Part shown: one piece after another, positions 1-11,200 of the stretch
How positions within the stretch are numbered: the stretch's first letter is position 1
Layout of the letters: every line of letters begins with the position of its first letter
NCBI RefSeq assembly: GCF_028554725.1
Contig: NC_071669.1
Coordinates: forward strand, 33,594,001-33,658,000
DNA length: 64,000 bases
Source of the DNA: Zeugodacus cucurbitae
Taxonomy: Eukaryota > Arthropoda > Insecta > Diptera > Tephritidae
Direction: 5' to 3'
Position numbers and translations under genes: made by a program
Notes under the pieces: model-generated
Databases searched by the model: none
Told to the model about the DNA's origin: nothing
What the model saw: only the letters and a program-made list of their open reading frames with translations

Positions 1-330
1 CACAGTATTGAAAGTGCACGTGGGGTTTTCGTTCTCAGTTTTGGGTCTTTCATCCTTGATTATACCAAGAACAGTACAGAAAGTGCACATGTAGTTTTGG
101 TTCGCAGTTTTCGGTCTTTCATCCGTGATTGTACCAAGATCAGTCCCAGAATTGTGCATGAGGTATATATAATGTGCTAAATAATGAATGTAATGTACAA
201 GAAAGGGATGAACTTTTGTCAATTCACCCTTAAGAATCGCATGAAACTTTCATTGAAAGTGCTAGTACCGCTCCCTGGCTTTTCACCGAAGAATTCGCCG
301 GTACCTGTCTTGCAGGGTATGATAATAACA
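1..330 (+). repeat. Dispersed repeat 'U', copy 1 (left end cut by window)
   Basis: The first 137 bases are two tandem units of about 68 bp, each with 'gaaagtgcac', 'gggtctttcatcc' (second unit 'cggtctttcatcc') and 'tgtaccaaga' or a near variant. A unique part follows, with 'tatatataatgtgctaaa', 'gtacaagaaagggatgaac' and 'gtaccgctccctggc', ending in 'ggtacctgtcttgcagg'. Almost the same arrangement recurs at 7636-7910. This copy carries frame-breaking differences, so it is unlikely to code. The repeat type is not recognised; neither inverted repeats nor a poly-A tail mark its ends. Confidence 0.6.
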
Positions 331-2280
331 TAACTCAAAACAACAACTTCCAATATTATGATTGTTAATATATAAGTTTTAAACGTTCGCACTAGCACTA
401 AATTTATTTTAATTTAAATGTACAATGTTGTTGTTACTATGTTTACATATAACGAGTATCGTTTTATACAACTAGATTTCCGGTTTTGCGAAGAGGAGGG
501 GAAATGTCAAATGAAAATGTAAACAAAAATGGCCGACAGTAAGAGAAATATGTGTAATACAACAACAAATGCGACACATTTGACAATTGCCAATCTCATT
601 TGGCTGTATGTAAACGGTCTGATTATTAAACGAGATTATTTTCATATGTAAACATACTATTAGAATCTATATACAAATTAATACGAATATTAATAACAGT
701 CGTAATAATGGTGAAATTTGATTTGTATAGTATAACACAAAAAATCAATACTTAAAACTTTTGAGAATTTTTAAATTATAAACATTTAATAATTAATCTA
801 ACTTTATATCTAAAAGATATAAATTTTGTCAATGTATAAATGATAGCCACAAAAATGTTTGTAAAAATGAAAGTTTATTTGATACTAAAATGAGAATATC
901 TTAAAATTAATCTTTAATAATTATTAAAAGTGTAAAATACCATACTAATTTATATAAGTAAACACCTCATACAATTAAATATATAAAAATAAAAACTTCT
1001 TTTTTCATTTCTGAACGAAATAAAAGGTGACTATGAGACGATTTGTGACTATTGTTTCCAGCTTTAGTAACGAAACGGTGACCAAGAAATAACCAATAAA
1101 TATACATCCTCTGACTAAGGGGTGGCCATGGAAATGATGATACAAACAATTTCCACTGACAGATGATTGATTAAGTAACAGAATACTGCAGAGAGATCTG
1201 CTAACCAAAGAGTGACATATTTCCAAAACAATAGAAAATTAGAGCAGAAAGACATATTCTGCATTTGTAACAATATCAATGAGAAACAGTGAGAACATCA
1301 CATCGCCTTGTAGTAAAAGAGGTGAAATAGTATCCTTTTCCCTGATGCTAGAACAAGAGAGACAGGCATTTTTTACTGGTAACCAATGGATGGATCCTTG
1401 CAGGGATGGATTTCCATAACAATACAAAAATGCCAGGAGAAAAAGTATGCAGCATTTGCGGCACATCCATGGGAGAGAGCGAGCAAGGTAATCTCACCGA
1501 CGTATAGTTAAAGATAGCAATAGTTACCCTTTTCCTGATGTTACCCGAAACGTGTACTGCTCTGGCAACTATAACCTGATTTATATGGCATATGTCGGCT
1601 GATATCAGTATACTAAAATGAGAGATAACAACCGTGAGTTTTGAATGCATATGTGCTGAAACTTGCGATATTATACGCGGTTCATGCGCTTCCTATTGAA
1701 GTAATCTCCTCGTGCACTTCCATCTATATTAACACCTCTGCTATATTTGAGGTCACCTCCGGTCCTACTAATCTTTTAATTCCGCATGTGCTTCTAGCTG
1801 TGTTGACATGTCCGCTTTATGGTGGGTCACTGACGACTGACGTTCCTCCTGCTCTTACGACTGTAAAGAAAACTGTGCTGAAATTTCTGATAGCTACTAC
1901 TCAAAGTCCCTTCGAACAGACTATCGATCTGGTTTGACAATTGAGAAATAATCTGAAGCGATATTAGTACAAGCGAGAAGATTGCTATAAGATGTCAGAA
2001 TGGAATTGACAAATATTATACATTTATTGTTTATATTTTAAAAAGTTATATATTACTCAGCGCATATCGAGTAAATAATAATTTGTTGAAGGCTACTGAT
2101 GCTTTAATGTACCACCATCTGTTTGAAAGGCGTAACAATAGGTCTTCCCTTAAAGTTTTGATCCGCTCATTAATAAACTCGCTACCCTTCTACTCAAGAG
2201 ACACATTTCCACCCATAACCCCGTAATGGGAATTAGGTTACAGAAAAGACAGCCACGGTTTATTTGATACAAACGTTCTC
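331..2280. other. Mostly AT-rich sequence, no gene recognised
   Basis: Bases 331-960 are AT-rich, apart from the repeat listed at 485-680. From about 970 to 1940 composition is more balanced and several short ORFs lie on both strands, the longest being 98-100 codons (1348-1650 minus, 1641-1937 plus). None resembles a family I know. A phrase with 'atagtatccttttccctgatgctag' near 1330 recurs loosely near 1530 as 'atagttacccttttcctgatgtta', so the block may be an old degenerate duplicated sequence. Confidence 0.5.
485..680 (-). repeat. MITE-like dispersed repeat, copy 1
   Basis: The reverse complement reads 'aatctcgtttaataatcag', 'ccgtttacatacagccaaa' and 'tgtcaaatgtgt'. It aligns by eye to 38465-38560 in the opposite orientation ('caatctcgttttaagctcg', 'ccgcttacatatagccaaa', 'tgtcaaatgtgt'). 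A related inverted segment is near 39995-40125. No coding capacity is visible. It looks like a small non-autonomous DNA-transposon family of uncertain superfamily. Confidence 0.5.
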
Positions 2281-2295
2281 TATCTTCTTAGCATA

Positions 2296-2731
2296 TCTAA
2301 TGTTATCTGCAGACGACGAGCTCGAGTTGCGTCGTGAAATCAGAGTGAACCTTGCGCAACATTCTGAATATTGTAGCAGGTTATCCTCCTACTTATCCAG
2401 ACTGAACTCGGACATACAGAATTTATGTCTTGCATGAGTCCCCACACAATTCATTTATTTTTGCCCTTAAAAAATTCATTGGTCACTGAGAAATGCGGCA
2501 GATGATATTCAACGACAACGCAACCAACTTCGCAACCGCATGCTGCGCGAGCTGAAAAAGGCGTTTCTAGCAATGTCTCCAGAAGTGAAGGGATTTGCCA
2601 CACAAACAGGATTCACCTTCTCAGTGAAGTCTTCCAAACTCTTCGCCGTACTCACAGCAGAGGAGCAGTCAACACTGCTCGCCGACTTGATGGCAATTCG
2701 CAATTCTCGGCCCCTAGCGCCTTTGAGCTAG
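2296..2731 (+). pseudogene. Degenerate coding-like fragment of unknown origin
   Basis: Two stretches read like protein but are separated by stops. Bases 2311-2439 translate to a charged, helix-like segment beginning DDELELRREIRVNLAQH and ending at TGA. Bases 2485-2731 give an open frame rich in Arg, Gln and Asn (QRQRNQLRNRMLRELKKAF), then a C-terminal part ending RNSRPLAPLS before TAG. Local GC is clearly above that of its neighbours. No start codon or splice sites could be assigned with confidence. It may be the end of a transposon ORF or a decayed gene. The family is not recognised. Confidence 0.35.
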
Positions 2732-3409
2732 GATCCCATAGACGACGGGGTAACACAAGCGCATCTTTTAATAGGGTGCTCTTTGCGACCACGGCCTCCA
2801 GTACAGGTAGCAATGGACTCAATTACTGCGTCGCTGAGAGATGTCCAAAACATACCTGGCTGGTAACGACAATTTAACGAAAGTTCGAAATGTAATGATA
2901 CGATGCAACTAGCTTAAGATTTAGGCTAAGCAAATCCTTGAAGCGGTATAAAGGGTTTCTAGTAATTTAACCGTAGATCCTACCGTACCTGTTTAAAATT
3001 TAATGCTTCTTTCAATTGGACAGCCGTGACATGTAATCAGAGTTTTTTTAACTAACAGCCGGTTTCACGAAATGTTTTCATTGAGAATTAAGTTCTTTTT
3101 AATTTTAAATTTTATTTAGCCTTTAATTAATGGTTTAATTAATGGTTTCACCATTATTCAAAATTGCCATAGGTACAAAAAAATAAAAGGCATGAATGTT
3201 GGAAAGAATAAAAACAGATTTATATACAATACTTTTCGCTTAATTGCACAACAAAATTTGTTCGATTAAAATAATCGCGTTTAAATGAACAGTTGGTTCA
3301 ATTACAGGAATCACGCTTATTTGGACCATTTGGTGAATTAAGCGATTACGTGGGTATCAAAATTTTAAAGTTGTTTGTCTTATTAAATAGTACAATTTTA
3401 AAATATTAT
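2732..3409. other. Intergenic, nothing recognised
   Basis: Bases 2732-2860 are moderately GC-rich and may continue the degenerate block to the left. The remainder is AT-rich without an ORF of note, inverted repeat or tandem array that I can support. Confidence 0.5.
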
Positions 3410-3735
3410 CCAAAAGTATGAAATCGATATGTTTAAAATTTCAAAAAACTCAAATTTTATCTCAAAACTCGAATTTTAAAGTCAGTGGGCACGATTTCTT
3501 GAAAAGTTATGAAGCGATTACATATGTTGATAAATGTCCACACATCTTTATTACAACCATTTTTCGAGTCAGTATATGGCGAAACTTTTACCACAAAAGT
3601 TAGTTTTTTTTTTGTTCAAAATCTATCAAGAATTCAGTTTTTAATCTTTTCTTTTTTCCTTCGATCATTAACAACAAATATTTTTGATTTTATGATTTGG
3701 ATGAACCAATAATGAGTTTTGATGTCCACGACAAG
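3410..3735 (+). repeat. Dispersed repeat 'R', copy 1
   Basis: Contains 'ttcgagtcagtatatggcgaaa', a run of T, 'atctatcaagaattcag', and then 'gatgaaccaataatgagtt'. The same ordered blocks occur at 10075-10405 ('ttcgagccaatatatgccgaaa', poly-T, 'atctatcaaaaatac', 'gatgaaccaataattagtt'). The short ORFs in the two copies do not agree, so I treat them as non-coding. The repeat class is unknown. Confidence 0.55.
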
Positions 3736-4117
3736 AACCTTTTTTGGACACTTCATGGAAGATGAGGTACCAACGGTTAAGCTTTCGGTATTTGTAAATA
3801 TAAATTTCACAAAGTAATGTTTATATTATGTATCAATAGTATGCTGAATGAAATATATGATTGTATACATTAAAAAAAAGTAAATTTACTCATGTTTTCA
3901 ACCTCTTAAACCCAACTAACTCCTTAAAGGAAACTGCATACATACATACATATGTGCACTAAAAGTTTTTCAAATATTTGAATATTTTTTAACATTATAG
4001 AAAACAATGCAATAACAATTTTGTGTACTTACATATGTAGGTACATATTTATGAATCTATTTATGTACACATGTATTATATATATTTGTTATTCCAATTT
4101 ATTATTAAAAAATTATA
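3736..4117. other. AT-rich intergenic, nothing recognised
   Basis: Very AT-rich, with scattered 'catacata' and 'tatgta' simple-sequence runs around 3945-3955 and 4030-4085. No gene or repeat boundary is supported. Confidence 0.5.
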
Positions 4118-4375
4118 CAGTGTTGATTAGAACATTAGTTTTTTTTTCAACAATATCATTTGGTGGAATAAACTGGGGAAATTTAAAAGGAAAATAATTT
4201 TTGATGACATATATTGTGAATCAACTAAGCGGGAAAATCAATTAACCGAGTCCAATTATCCGAGAAAATTTACATGTGCTTTCATAAGCTATATTTTTTG
4301 CCCGCTAACACCGTTCAATTAAACGGGGAAACCAATTAACCATAAAGTCAATTAAACGAAAAGTACTGTAAATAA
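4118..4375. mobile_element. Possible pogo/Tigger-type terminal fragment with subterminal repeats
   Basis: Between 4225 and 4373 a motif close to 'caattaaacga' or 'caattaaccga' recurs about six times, and the stretch ends 'gaaaagtactgta'. Read from that end it is CAGTACTTTTCGTTTAATTG, the CAGTA-type end with repeated 'AATTAACCG'-like motifs seen at Tigger/pogo termini, with TA immediately outside. A left partner could be 'tacagtgttgattag' near 4120, but the match is weak. Confidence 0.35.
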
Positions 4376-4539
4376 AAAATTGTATTGATTTGGCAAAAAA
4401 AAAATTGGAAATCAGCTGATAAGAAAAGGTAAACATTGTTGACAGTATTTAAATAATATTTAAATGGCAAAATGAGATCATTTGGGGAAACATTAGTATA
4501 TCCTCACAATCGGTGATAATATTTGTATCGTTGGAAAGT

Positions 4540-5310
4540 GGAGATTCTTCAGATTAAGAATATACACATATACATAAAGCTGCAGCTGACTTATAGTTTT
4601 CGAGATATTCACACTTAAAATTTAAAAATAAACAATTTTCAACACGATATTTCTCACTGTACATTGAATTTTTCAAAAATATTTTGCACTTTACATATAT
4701 TTACACTTCGATTACTTGTTGCTACATATTTATTTTCTATAAATTATATTAAAATTTGCCGTAAATAAACATTTAACTTTTTCCACAACTCTCTTAATAT
4801 GTACAATAACAAATGGGTTCCATGTTGTCATATGTACGTATTTTGCAAATCGCATCAAAATAAGAAAAAAAAGGAGGGTTTATCCACCAAATAATATCTC
4901 GGGGTGTCTTAAATTCTTACGTGTAGAACTATTTTCTGCATTGGCGACCTTCGGCCTCGCCTTCATGTTTATCAAAAAGATGGAAATGACAAGTTCTTTC
5001 GGGAAGAACTACTTTCTGCATTGGCGGCCTCGGACCCCTTAAAGAAATAATACTGGTCGAGCCAACACCGATTATCAAAAAGAATGACAAGTTCTTTTGC
5101 GTAGAACTACCTTCTGCATGATCTTATTAAATATTTTTCATTACCTATCATACGATTGCAGTTTCAGTATTTGGTTTAAAATCCATTATTTTTATTTAGT
5201 TTCATTCTTCTATAGACCATTAATATGGCAACGCTTATCTCGAAAATTGTAAGTCAGCTGCAGCTATATGTAATTTATTCTTAATCTGGAGATTAAGGCC
5301 AACCATACCC
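4540..5310. mobile_element. Foldback/MITE-like element with internal tandem repeat
   Basis: Left arm 4547-4616 ('cagattaagaatatac', 'gctgcagctgactta', 'ttttcgagata') is matched in inverted orientation by 5230-5306 ('tctcgaaaattgtaag', 'tcagctgcagcta', 'ttcttaatctgg'). The 0.6-kb loop contains three spaced copies of a 'gtagaactac(t/c)ttctgcat' unit at about 4922, 5003 and 5100, with 'tcaaaaagaatgacaagttctt' between them. No ORF. Structure suggests a non-autonomous inverted-repeat element. Confidence 0.5.
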
Positions 5311-5392
5311 ATTTTATCCCCGAAAGCCTGGAATAGTAAACTAAAGCCAACCTATTTAATTCTTTAATTATTATAGATGGGTTTTAACATAA

Positions 5393-5687
5393 TGTAACGG
5401 ATTTCTTTTATCTTTATTTCTAATTCAAAGAACTAAACACATTATTACTCGTTATACGAGTTTACAACTTTTCACTTATAACTTCTTGCACTTTACTCGG
5501 CAACTCTATAATTGGAACTGTGTGTTGCTGCCAGTCCGACAGCCTTTATAAAGTCGATTGTTAGCAAGTTATTGTCACTCGAACATTCTGGTAACTTCGA
5601 ATATCGATGTCTGGATTAATCTGGAAAGTTATCGATTTCGATGTCGATGCTGGTTCCCAGCAAGTCATGGGTAATGAAACTCCAACA
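5393..5687 (-). repeat. Solo LTR, Ty1/copia-like
   Basis: On the minus strand the 295-bp segment starts TGTTGGAGTTTC and ends CCGTTACA, the TG..CA ends of an LTR. It has TATAAA in mid-sequence and AATAAA about 25 bp before the right end. The 'TGTTGGA' start is common in copia-group LTRs. Flanking pentamers (CATAA and CATTG) are not identical, so no clean target duplication is seen. No gag-pol interior adjoins it. The copia assignment rests on general form only. Confidence 0.5.
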
Positions 5688-5693
5688 CATTGA

Positions 5694-6178
5694 CCCCTTT
5701 CATACGGGCAATTTTTGTCGCGGCAATTCTTAGTTTTATAGGAGAGGGGGCGACGAAGAGAGGAGAATCGCGCCGAGTTTGCTGTGTTCAGGCAACACGC
5801 TTTGTGTTCTTATTCGTAACAGTTCGCTGCTACGTAACAGTGTTGCATTTGCACACATTTTAAAATTAATGTTTACAATATATTTGAAAATTTGAATTTA
5901 ATCATTTAATTTTGTATATAATTTGCAAATACATAGAGAAATATGCATAATATAATTAAAATGTGCTAGAAAATTGAGAATAACGATAAAAATTACTTAA
6001 TGAAATATATTTTTTTGCTTGGAAACGATGAGTACAAGAAGTTGAGAAAATTATATGAAAGAGAATGACAGAAAAACACGAACAGTGTTGTCGAACAAGA
6101 ATTGTGAACGCAAGGGGCGACAGCAAAAGAGAATCGCCCGAGAATTAGCAACAAAAGTTGCCCGTGTGAAAGTGGACA
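5694..6178. mobile_element. Non-autonomous inverted-repeat element (MITE)
   Basis: The left end 'ctttcatacgggcaatttttgtcgc' is mirrored by the right end, whose reverse complement is 'ctttcacacgggcaacttttgttgc'. The similarity continues inward for about 90 bp with gaps ('gcgacgaagagaggagaatcgc' against 'gcgacagcaaaagagaatcgc'). The 62-codon ORF at 6055-6243 runs through the right arm and is not a gene. Its left end abuts the LTR at 5687, so one element may have inserted next to the other. Confidence 0.55.
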
Positions 6179-7635
6179 TTCAAAGAAATTTTAATAACAC
6201 CACTACATACACACATACACAACAAAGGGTAAAATGTGCATAAACATTTAACTCAACTCTTCTCTCATACAGCACCCTGAATGATAGAAAGAAACAACCA
6301 AAGTTCTCGTGTTTGAACAAGTTTTGTTTTGAGCTATATCATGGCTGCTTGTGAAGTATTATTTTGCGTGTTTTATTTAATTCAGTGATCTGCAGCCTAA
6401 TTAAAGTTTAAATTTTTGAAGCACGCATTTTTAAATAAGTAAAACGTAAAATAAAAGTTTTCTAAAACCAAAATACTGTCAATTCGAAGCACACAATAGA
6501 AGCTACGCCAACAATGATCAACATCAATGGCGAAACCATTTAATACGTAAATAATTGTTGAATATAATAATATTATCTTGCCTTAAATTCTAATTAATTT
6601 TCCACACAGATATTTCAAACCTAATATGGCGCGTTAAAGGTACGCAAACTTATTGGTGTCACTTATTGTAGCAGCGTAGAATTTTCGAAGCGAGGGAATA
6701 TGTGCTGCAAGCAAATCCAAAACTATGGACGCAAACGCTGCTACATGGAACACAAATCATTCACACACCAGATATTACGTTTAATGTCACTTTTTTGCGT
6801 GCAATTAAACCTTTTGGTCAACACAAGCACGAGAATTGGAACGACATGGCGTATGTCAACTGGGCTTTGCCAATGAGCTAGAGGGCAAAGCAGTTTCAGT
6901 ATCTTTGAGCTTACCGGCACTTGGCCGTGCCATTAGCAGCTAAAACACAGCAATTAAAGGGTAAATTTAAGTGAATGTTTGTGCTCATAGGAATTTAAAA
7001 ACTTTTTGTATGTTTAATTAGGCGGACTTTTTTGATTCATTTTCACTTTGTATTGAGGAACCATAACGTTGTAGTATCGCTTTACAAGGACATAAATTCA
7101 CCGAAATTAGTTCAATGGAAATACTACAGCAAGAGCATGGATGTTAAGACTTGAACGGTGCCGTGTTAGATTTAGAATTCCTGAAACATAAGGTAATTAT
7201 TACCAACTTTTATTACAAACTTTATAAAAATTCAAATTTTACTTTATATTGTATAGAAACCCAGATGAATCTAGTACTAGTGACATTAATGAAAGAACAG
7301 ATCTTATAAAAACTCCGAAAGAAACCAAAAGAGTCCTCACATAATGTGCGCAGCTTACACATCCAGACCGCACGGGGTATTTGACATTTTCCACTCTTCC
7401 TCCAGCCTTTGTCCGATAGCAAAAATTGTTCAAATATTCATTTTCACCTACTTTATACATATGTATATAGTGTAGTACGATAATATATGTATAAAGTAAA
7501 TATAATAAATAACAACTAAAAGGCATGATATTTTCAATAAATATGTAATATAATTAATGATTTTGTTATTAAATTCTCATTTGGGATTTTGGTAGAACTA
7601 ACCGAAAACAGAGGGTATAGTTTCTGGGCTTTTGT
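6179..7635. other. Intergenic upstream of Ubc4, nothing recognised
   Basis: AT-rich, with short ORFs only (the 95- and 66-codon minus-strand ORFs at 7222-7526 overlap each other and resemble nothing known). Bases 6640-6960 are more balanced in composition. No splice-site pattern or conserved protein was found. Confidence 0.45.
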
Positions 7636-7910
7636 GGGTCGCAGTACTGAAAGTGCACGTGGAGTTTTGGTTCGCAGTATTGGGTCTTTCATCCGTGATT
7701 GTACCAATACCATTCTCCAAATGGTGCAAGAGGTATATATACATTGCTAAATGAAGAATGTAATGTGCAAGAAAGGGATGAACGATTCGGGTACTTTTGT
7801 CAATTCGCCCTTAAGAATGGCATAGAAACTTTCATTGAAACTGCGGGTACCGCTCCCTGGCATTTCACCGGAGAATTCGCCGGTACCTGTCTTGCAGGGT
7901 TTATTCTAGT
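7636..7910 (+). repeat. Dispersed repeat 'U', copy 2
   Basis: Second copy of the repeat at 1-330, but with one 68-bp leading unit instead of two ('gtactgaaagtgcacgtgg', 'attgggtctttcatccg'). An uninterrupted 79-codon ORF (7699-7938) runs through it, with GYFCQFALKNGIETFIETAG and PWHFTGEFAGTCLAGF. Copy 1 breaks this frame, so coding is doubtful. Paired GGTACC motifs ('gcgggtaccgctccctgg', 'cgccggtacctgtc') could form a stem in RNA. The 5' end of Ubc4 transcripts could lie in or near this block, but no promoter element decides that. Confidence 0.5.
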
Positions 7911-8174
7911 ATACATGTTCTTCACAATATTTAAGTAATAGATTGTTCTGTAAGTTCCTATTTTCTGGCATCTTAAATTCTAACTCGATAAATAGGGTTC
8001 CCTTATTTAAACTTATCGATTAGAAACAGTTTTGTGATTTTGACATTTCAACTCATACAATTAAAAAAAATTCTATAAAGGTCAAAATTAACAAAAATTA
8101 TAAACTGAGTAATTTTAAACGGTCCTTGAAAAGGAATATATCCTTATTGAATATCCTAAAATTGATACAACAGA

Positions 8175-8237
8175 ATGGCAAACATGGCTGTTTCTCGTAT
8201 AAAGCGAGAGTTCAAAGAAGTAATGAGAAGTGAGGAA
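8175..8237 (+). CDS. Ubc4: Ubc4 exon 1 (start codon)
   Basis: Encodes 21 residues from the ATG to ...RSEE and is followed by a consensus donor (GTAAGT). The ATG is chosen because the peptide after it matches the conserved E2-25K N-terminus. It is too short to stand out as an ORF. Confidence 0.93.
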
Positions 8238-11200
8238 GTAAGTATGACAATATTAATTGTTTTGGATGGCACTATTAAATCTGTATGCAAAGTTGTGACA
8301 TGGAAAATTTATGTTAATTTTATATAAATTATGAATTGAGTAAATGGGTATCATAAGAATGCTTTACAATTAAATGCATATAATATACCAGCTGTCATAA
8401 TTAGTGCATTTAGATATGGTTAATATGATGAGAATCTTACCACATAACTCTTCATTAGAATCAATTTGTGTTATGAATCAATTTATAATTATAGCTGTCG
8501 GTTTTATCCCGTTTTATTTCGTTAAGTTCTTTGAAGTGTTTTTCGAAGCAGGTAAGAAAAGAAAGTCCAATATAGAAAAATTGTAGTACGTATAGATCAA
8601 AAGCTAGAGGAATAATTAAAAAATAATGGCTAGTTCTATGTTTGTTTGAAAACAATAAAATATATTGACTTCTGCATTCCTTGAAACCATTGTCAATTTA
8701 AGATTAAGATAATCAGAACTCAGTTGTCCCTTCTTATTTATTGTTTAGACACTATATGCGGTTGTAGCTGAGTTAACAACAACGCACCATTTTTTTTTCA
8801 TTTGGTTGTTTGGCGTTAATTGATAATACCAAGTGCAGCCAGGCCGGCTTTTCCAACGGAGTGAAAGTCTTCCTCGGCTTCCACCAGCGGGTACTGAATT
8901 GAACACTTTCAAGGCTTAAGTGCGTTCAACCATTCAAACAATATAACCTAGCCACCATAGCCGCTGTCTTTTTATTCGCTGAAATACACAATGTTGTAAA
9001 ACTCATACAGCTCATCGCTCCATTGTCTGCGGTATTCGCCTTGCAAATGTTCAAGGACCATAAATCTTCGGTAAAACCTTTCTCTTGAGAACTCCTAGTA
9101 CCGTCTCATTTAATTTTTAATAACGTATAAATAATTACCCTTAGATATCAAATATTTTTTAAAAAGGGATTTTTCATAGGAGATAGCACTTCTGAAATCT
9201 ACTAGTTTTATAAATTGTCAATTACAAATTTGGTGCATTACAATATTGGTTCAAAACTACGCATGTTTCCCATCTAATATAATTTTATACTCAATCTGCT
9301 TCAAACTCCAGTCATGAGATTTGGCACTGTAAATGGTCAAATTCGGACCATAATGGTTCGTTGTTTGAAGAATAATATGACTGCAGAGATATTTCGGCGG
9401 AAACTGCTGCGCTTTGAGTATCTTGTTGTTACTATGTAATTTGGTCCAAATCGCGGCCGTTAGCGGCTTGAAAATGTTAATACTATCAAAAGTTTCACCC
9501 AAATTTGTTAATTGACAGAATTGTTATACCTTCGACTTGATCCCAGGTACATCAGTGGGAACACTCGTCCGATTTTCCACAGTGACAGTGGAGTAACTTG
9601 TTGAGGAATCTTACATCGATCATATATGTTTTAGCATCAACGTATTTATTCCGTCTGTTTTAAGATTTGGGGATTTATGCCTTCATGATGATATCTTGGA
9701 ACTCTTCACTAGTGAAAGTAGGTGACTTGGCATATTTCACAGTCCTTTATGCAGTTTAAATTGCCTTCTAAAAGTTCTCTTATTTAAGCGTTTGTTGTAA
9801 CCATTGTGTGCTTTTCTTTTTATTGGGTCATTTCATACAGTACGAATAGATAAAAAACGTAATTAATATATTATTATGTATTTATTTAAACAAGCTTTTT
9901 GAATAGGTATACATATCATTGTATTTTTCCTTTAAATTGTCAATCAAAGTAATATAATATACATAAGTATATTTCAAATTAATATATGTATACAGTACTA
10001 ACGAGTAAAGGTCTAAGAGACCTAAGTGACGATGGAAGCCCATCGGATCACGCCATTTTCAATTTAAAACTTTAAACGCGTTTATCTTAAAACTAAATTT
10101 TGCAAGTCGATGGACAAGATTACTCGAAAATTTATAAAGCGAATTACTTCAAATATTGCACACTTTGAAATAGCATTATCTAGTTGTTGGACAAAGGGTT
10201 TTTTCTATTTTTTTCGAGCCAATATATGCCGAAAACTTGACCAAACAATTTTTTTTTTTGAATATCTATCAAAAATACAAATTTTTATATTTTTGTTTTT
10301 CCTGCGTTCAATAACGAAATTGGACGAATTGTTCTATCGAAATATTTTTGGTTTATATGTTAGATGAACCAATAATTAGTTATGCTGCCCGCTGCAAGAG
10401 CATTTCTTTTTAGACGCCAATGGATATGAAATACCATTGGCTGAGTTTTCGGAATTTTTAACTAACAATTTCATAAAATACTTTTTAAAAAATGTACCTT
10501 TGAATTGTTTAAATAATCTATATTATTGTATATATTAAAGTCCAAATCGGTCCATGAATTACCGCAGCCCTCCAATACTAAATAGATAAATAACCTGAAC
10601 ATGTAGCTTTATCTTGAAACACTGATATTTTATCTAACAATGCTTTATTTATAACTATTTTCAGATTGTGCAATGTTCTATTAAAATTGAACTAATTAAT
10701 GACAGCTGGACAGAACTGCGAGGGGAAATTGCTGGTCCGCCGGACACGCCATATGAGGGTGGCAAATTTGTTTTAGAGATTAAAGTCCCGGAAACATATC
10801 CATTTAATCCACCTAAAGTAATTATACAATTTTAATTCGAAGTTTTTTTTCATATTATTCAAATATGATCATTCAACAAGCCTTATATTTTCATCAAACT
10901 AGTTTAATTTTTCCTTTTTTTTTGAAATATCATTTGCAATCTATCTATCTATCGGGTTTTCCCGTTAAATGATTAAGAGTAACATATATGAAGTCTTGTA
11001 TTAAAATCTAAAGTCTTAGTTCCAGTTTCTATAGGCTTGACCTCTATTATTTTCTGATATCCGTTTTTTTCTGTACATTTACAACATGTTACAAGAGTAC
11101 AACATTTCTAATTTCACGATGTTTTTAAAAACTAATTTACTAGAATAATACATTAGATCAGGGATTCCCATTTCATAGCACAATTGTGCTAAATTGGAGA

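Larger units (their letters stand above)
8238..10664 (+). other. Ubc4 intron 1
   Basis: 2.4-kb intron with GT..AG ends and acceptor 'ttttcag'. It holds an RTE-type LINE fragment (about 8756-9118) and repeat R copy 2 (10075-10405). The rest is AT-rich, with no further gene recognised; short ORFs at 8404-8655 and 9257-9502 resemble nothing known. Confidence 0.8.

Noticed and set aside
5688..5700. 'gaaagggg' as a polypurine tract next to the copia-like LTR
   Set aside because: The bases belong to the terminal repeat of the neighbouring MITE (ctttcatacgggc), so they do not prove a 3' LTR context.
6055..6243. 62-codon basic ORF (KENDRKTRTV...)
   Set aside because: Runs through the right arm of an inverted-repeat element. 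Composition reflects the repeat.
7636..7910. Idea that repeat U is a U12-type snRNA or another known small RNA gene
   Set aside because: A short 'acgattcggg' string recalls U12, but the rest does not fit, and I could not find a Sm site or the proper promoter element.
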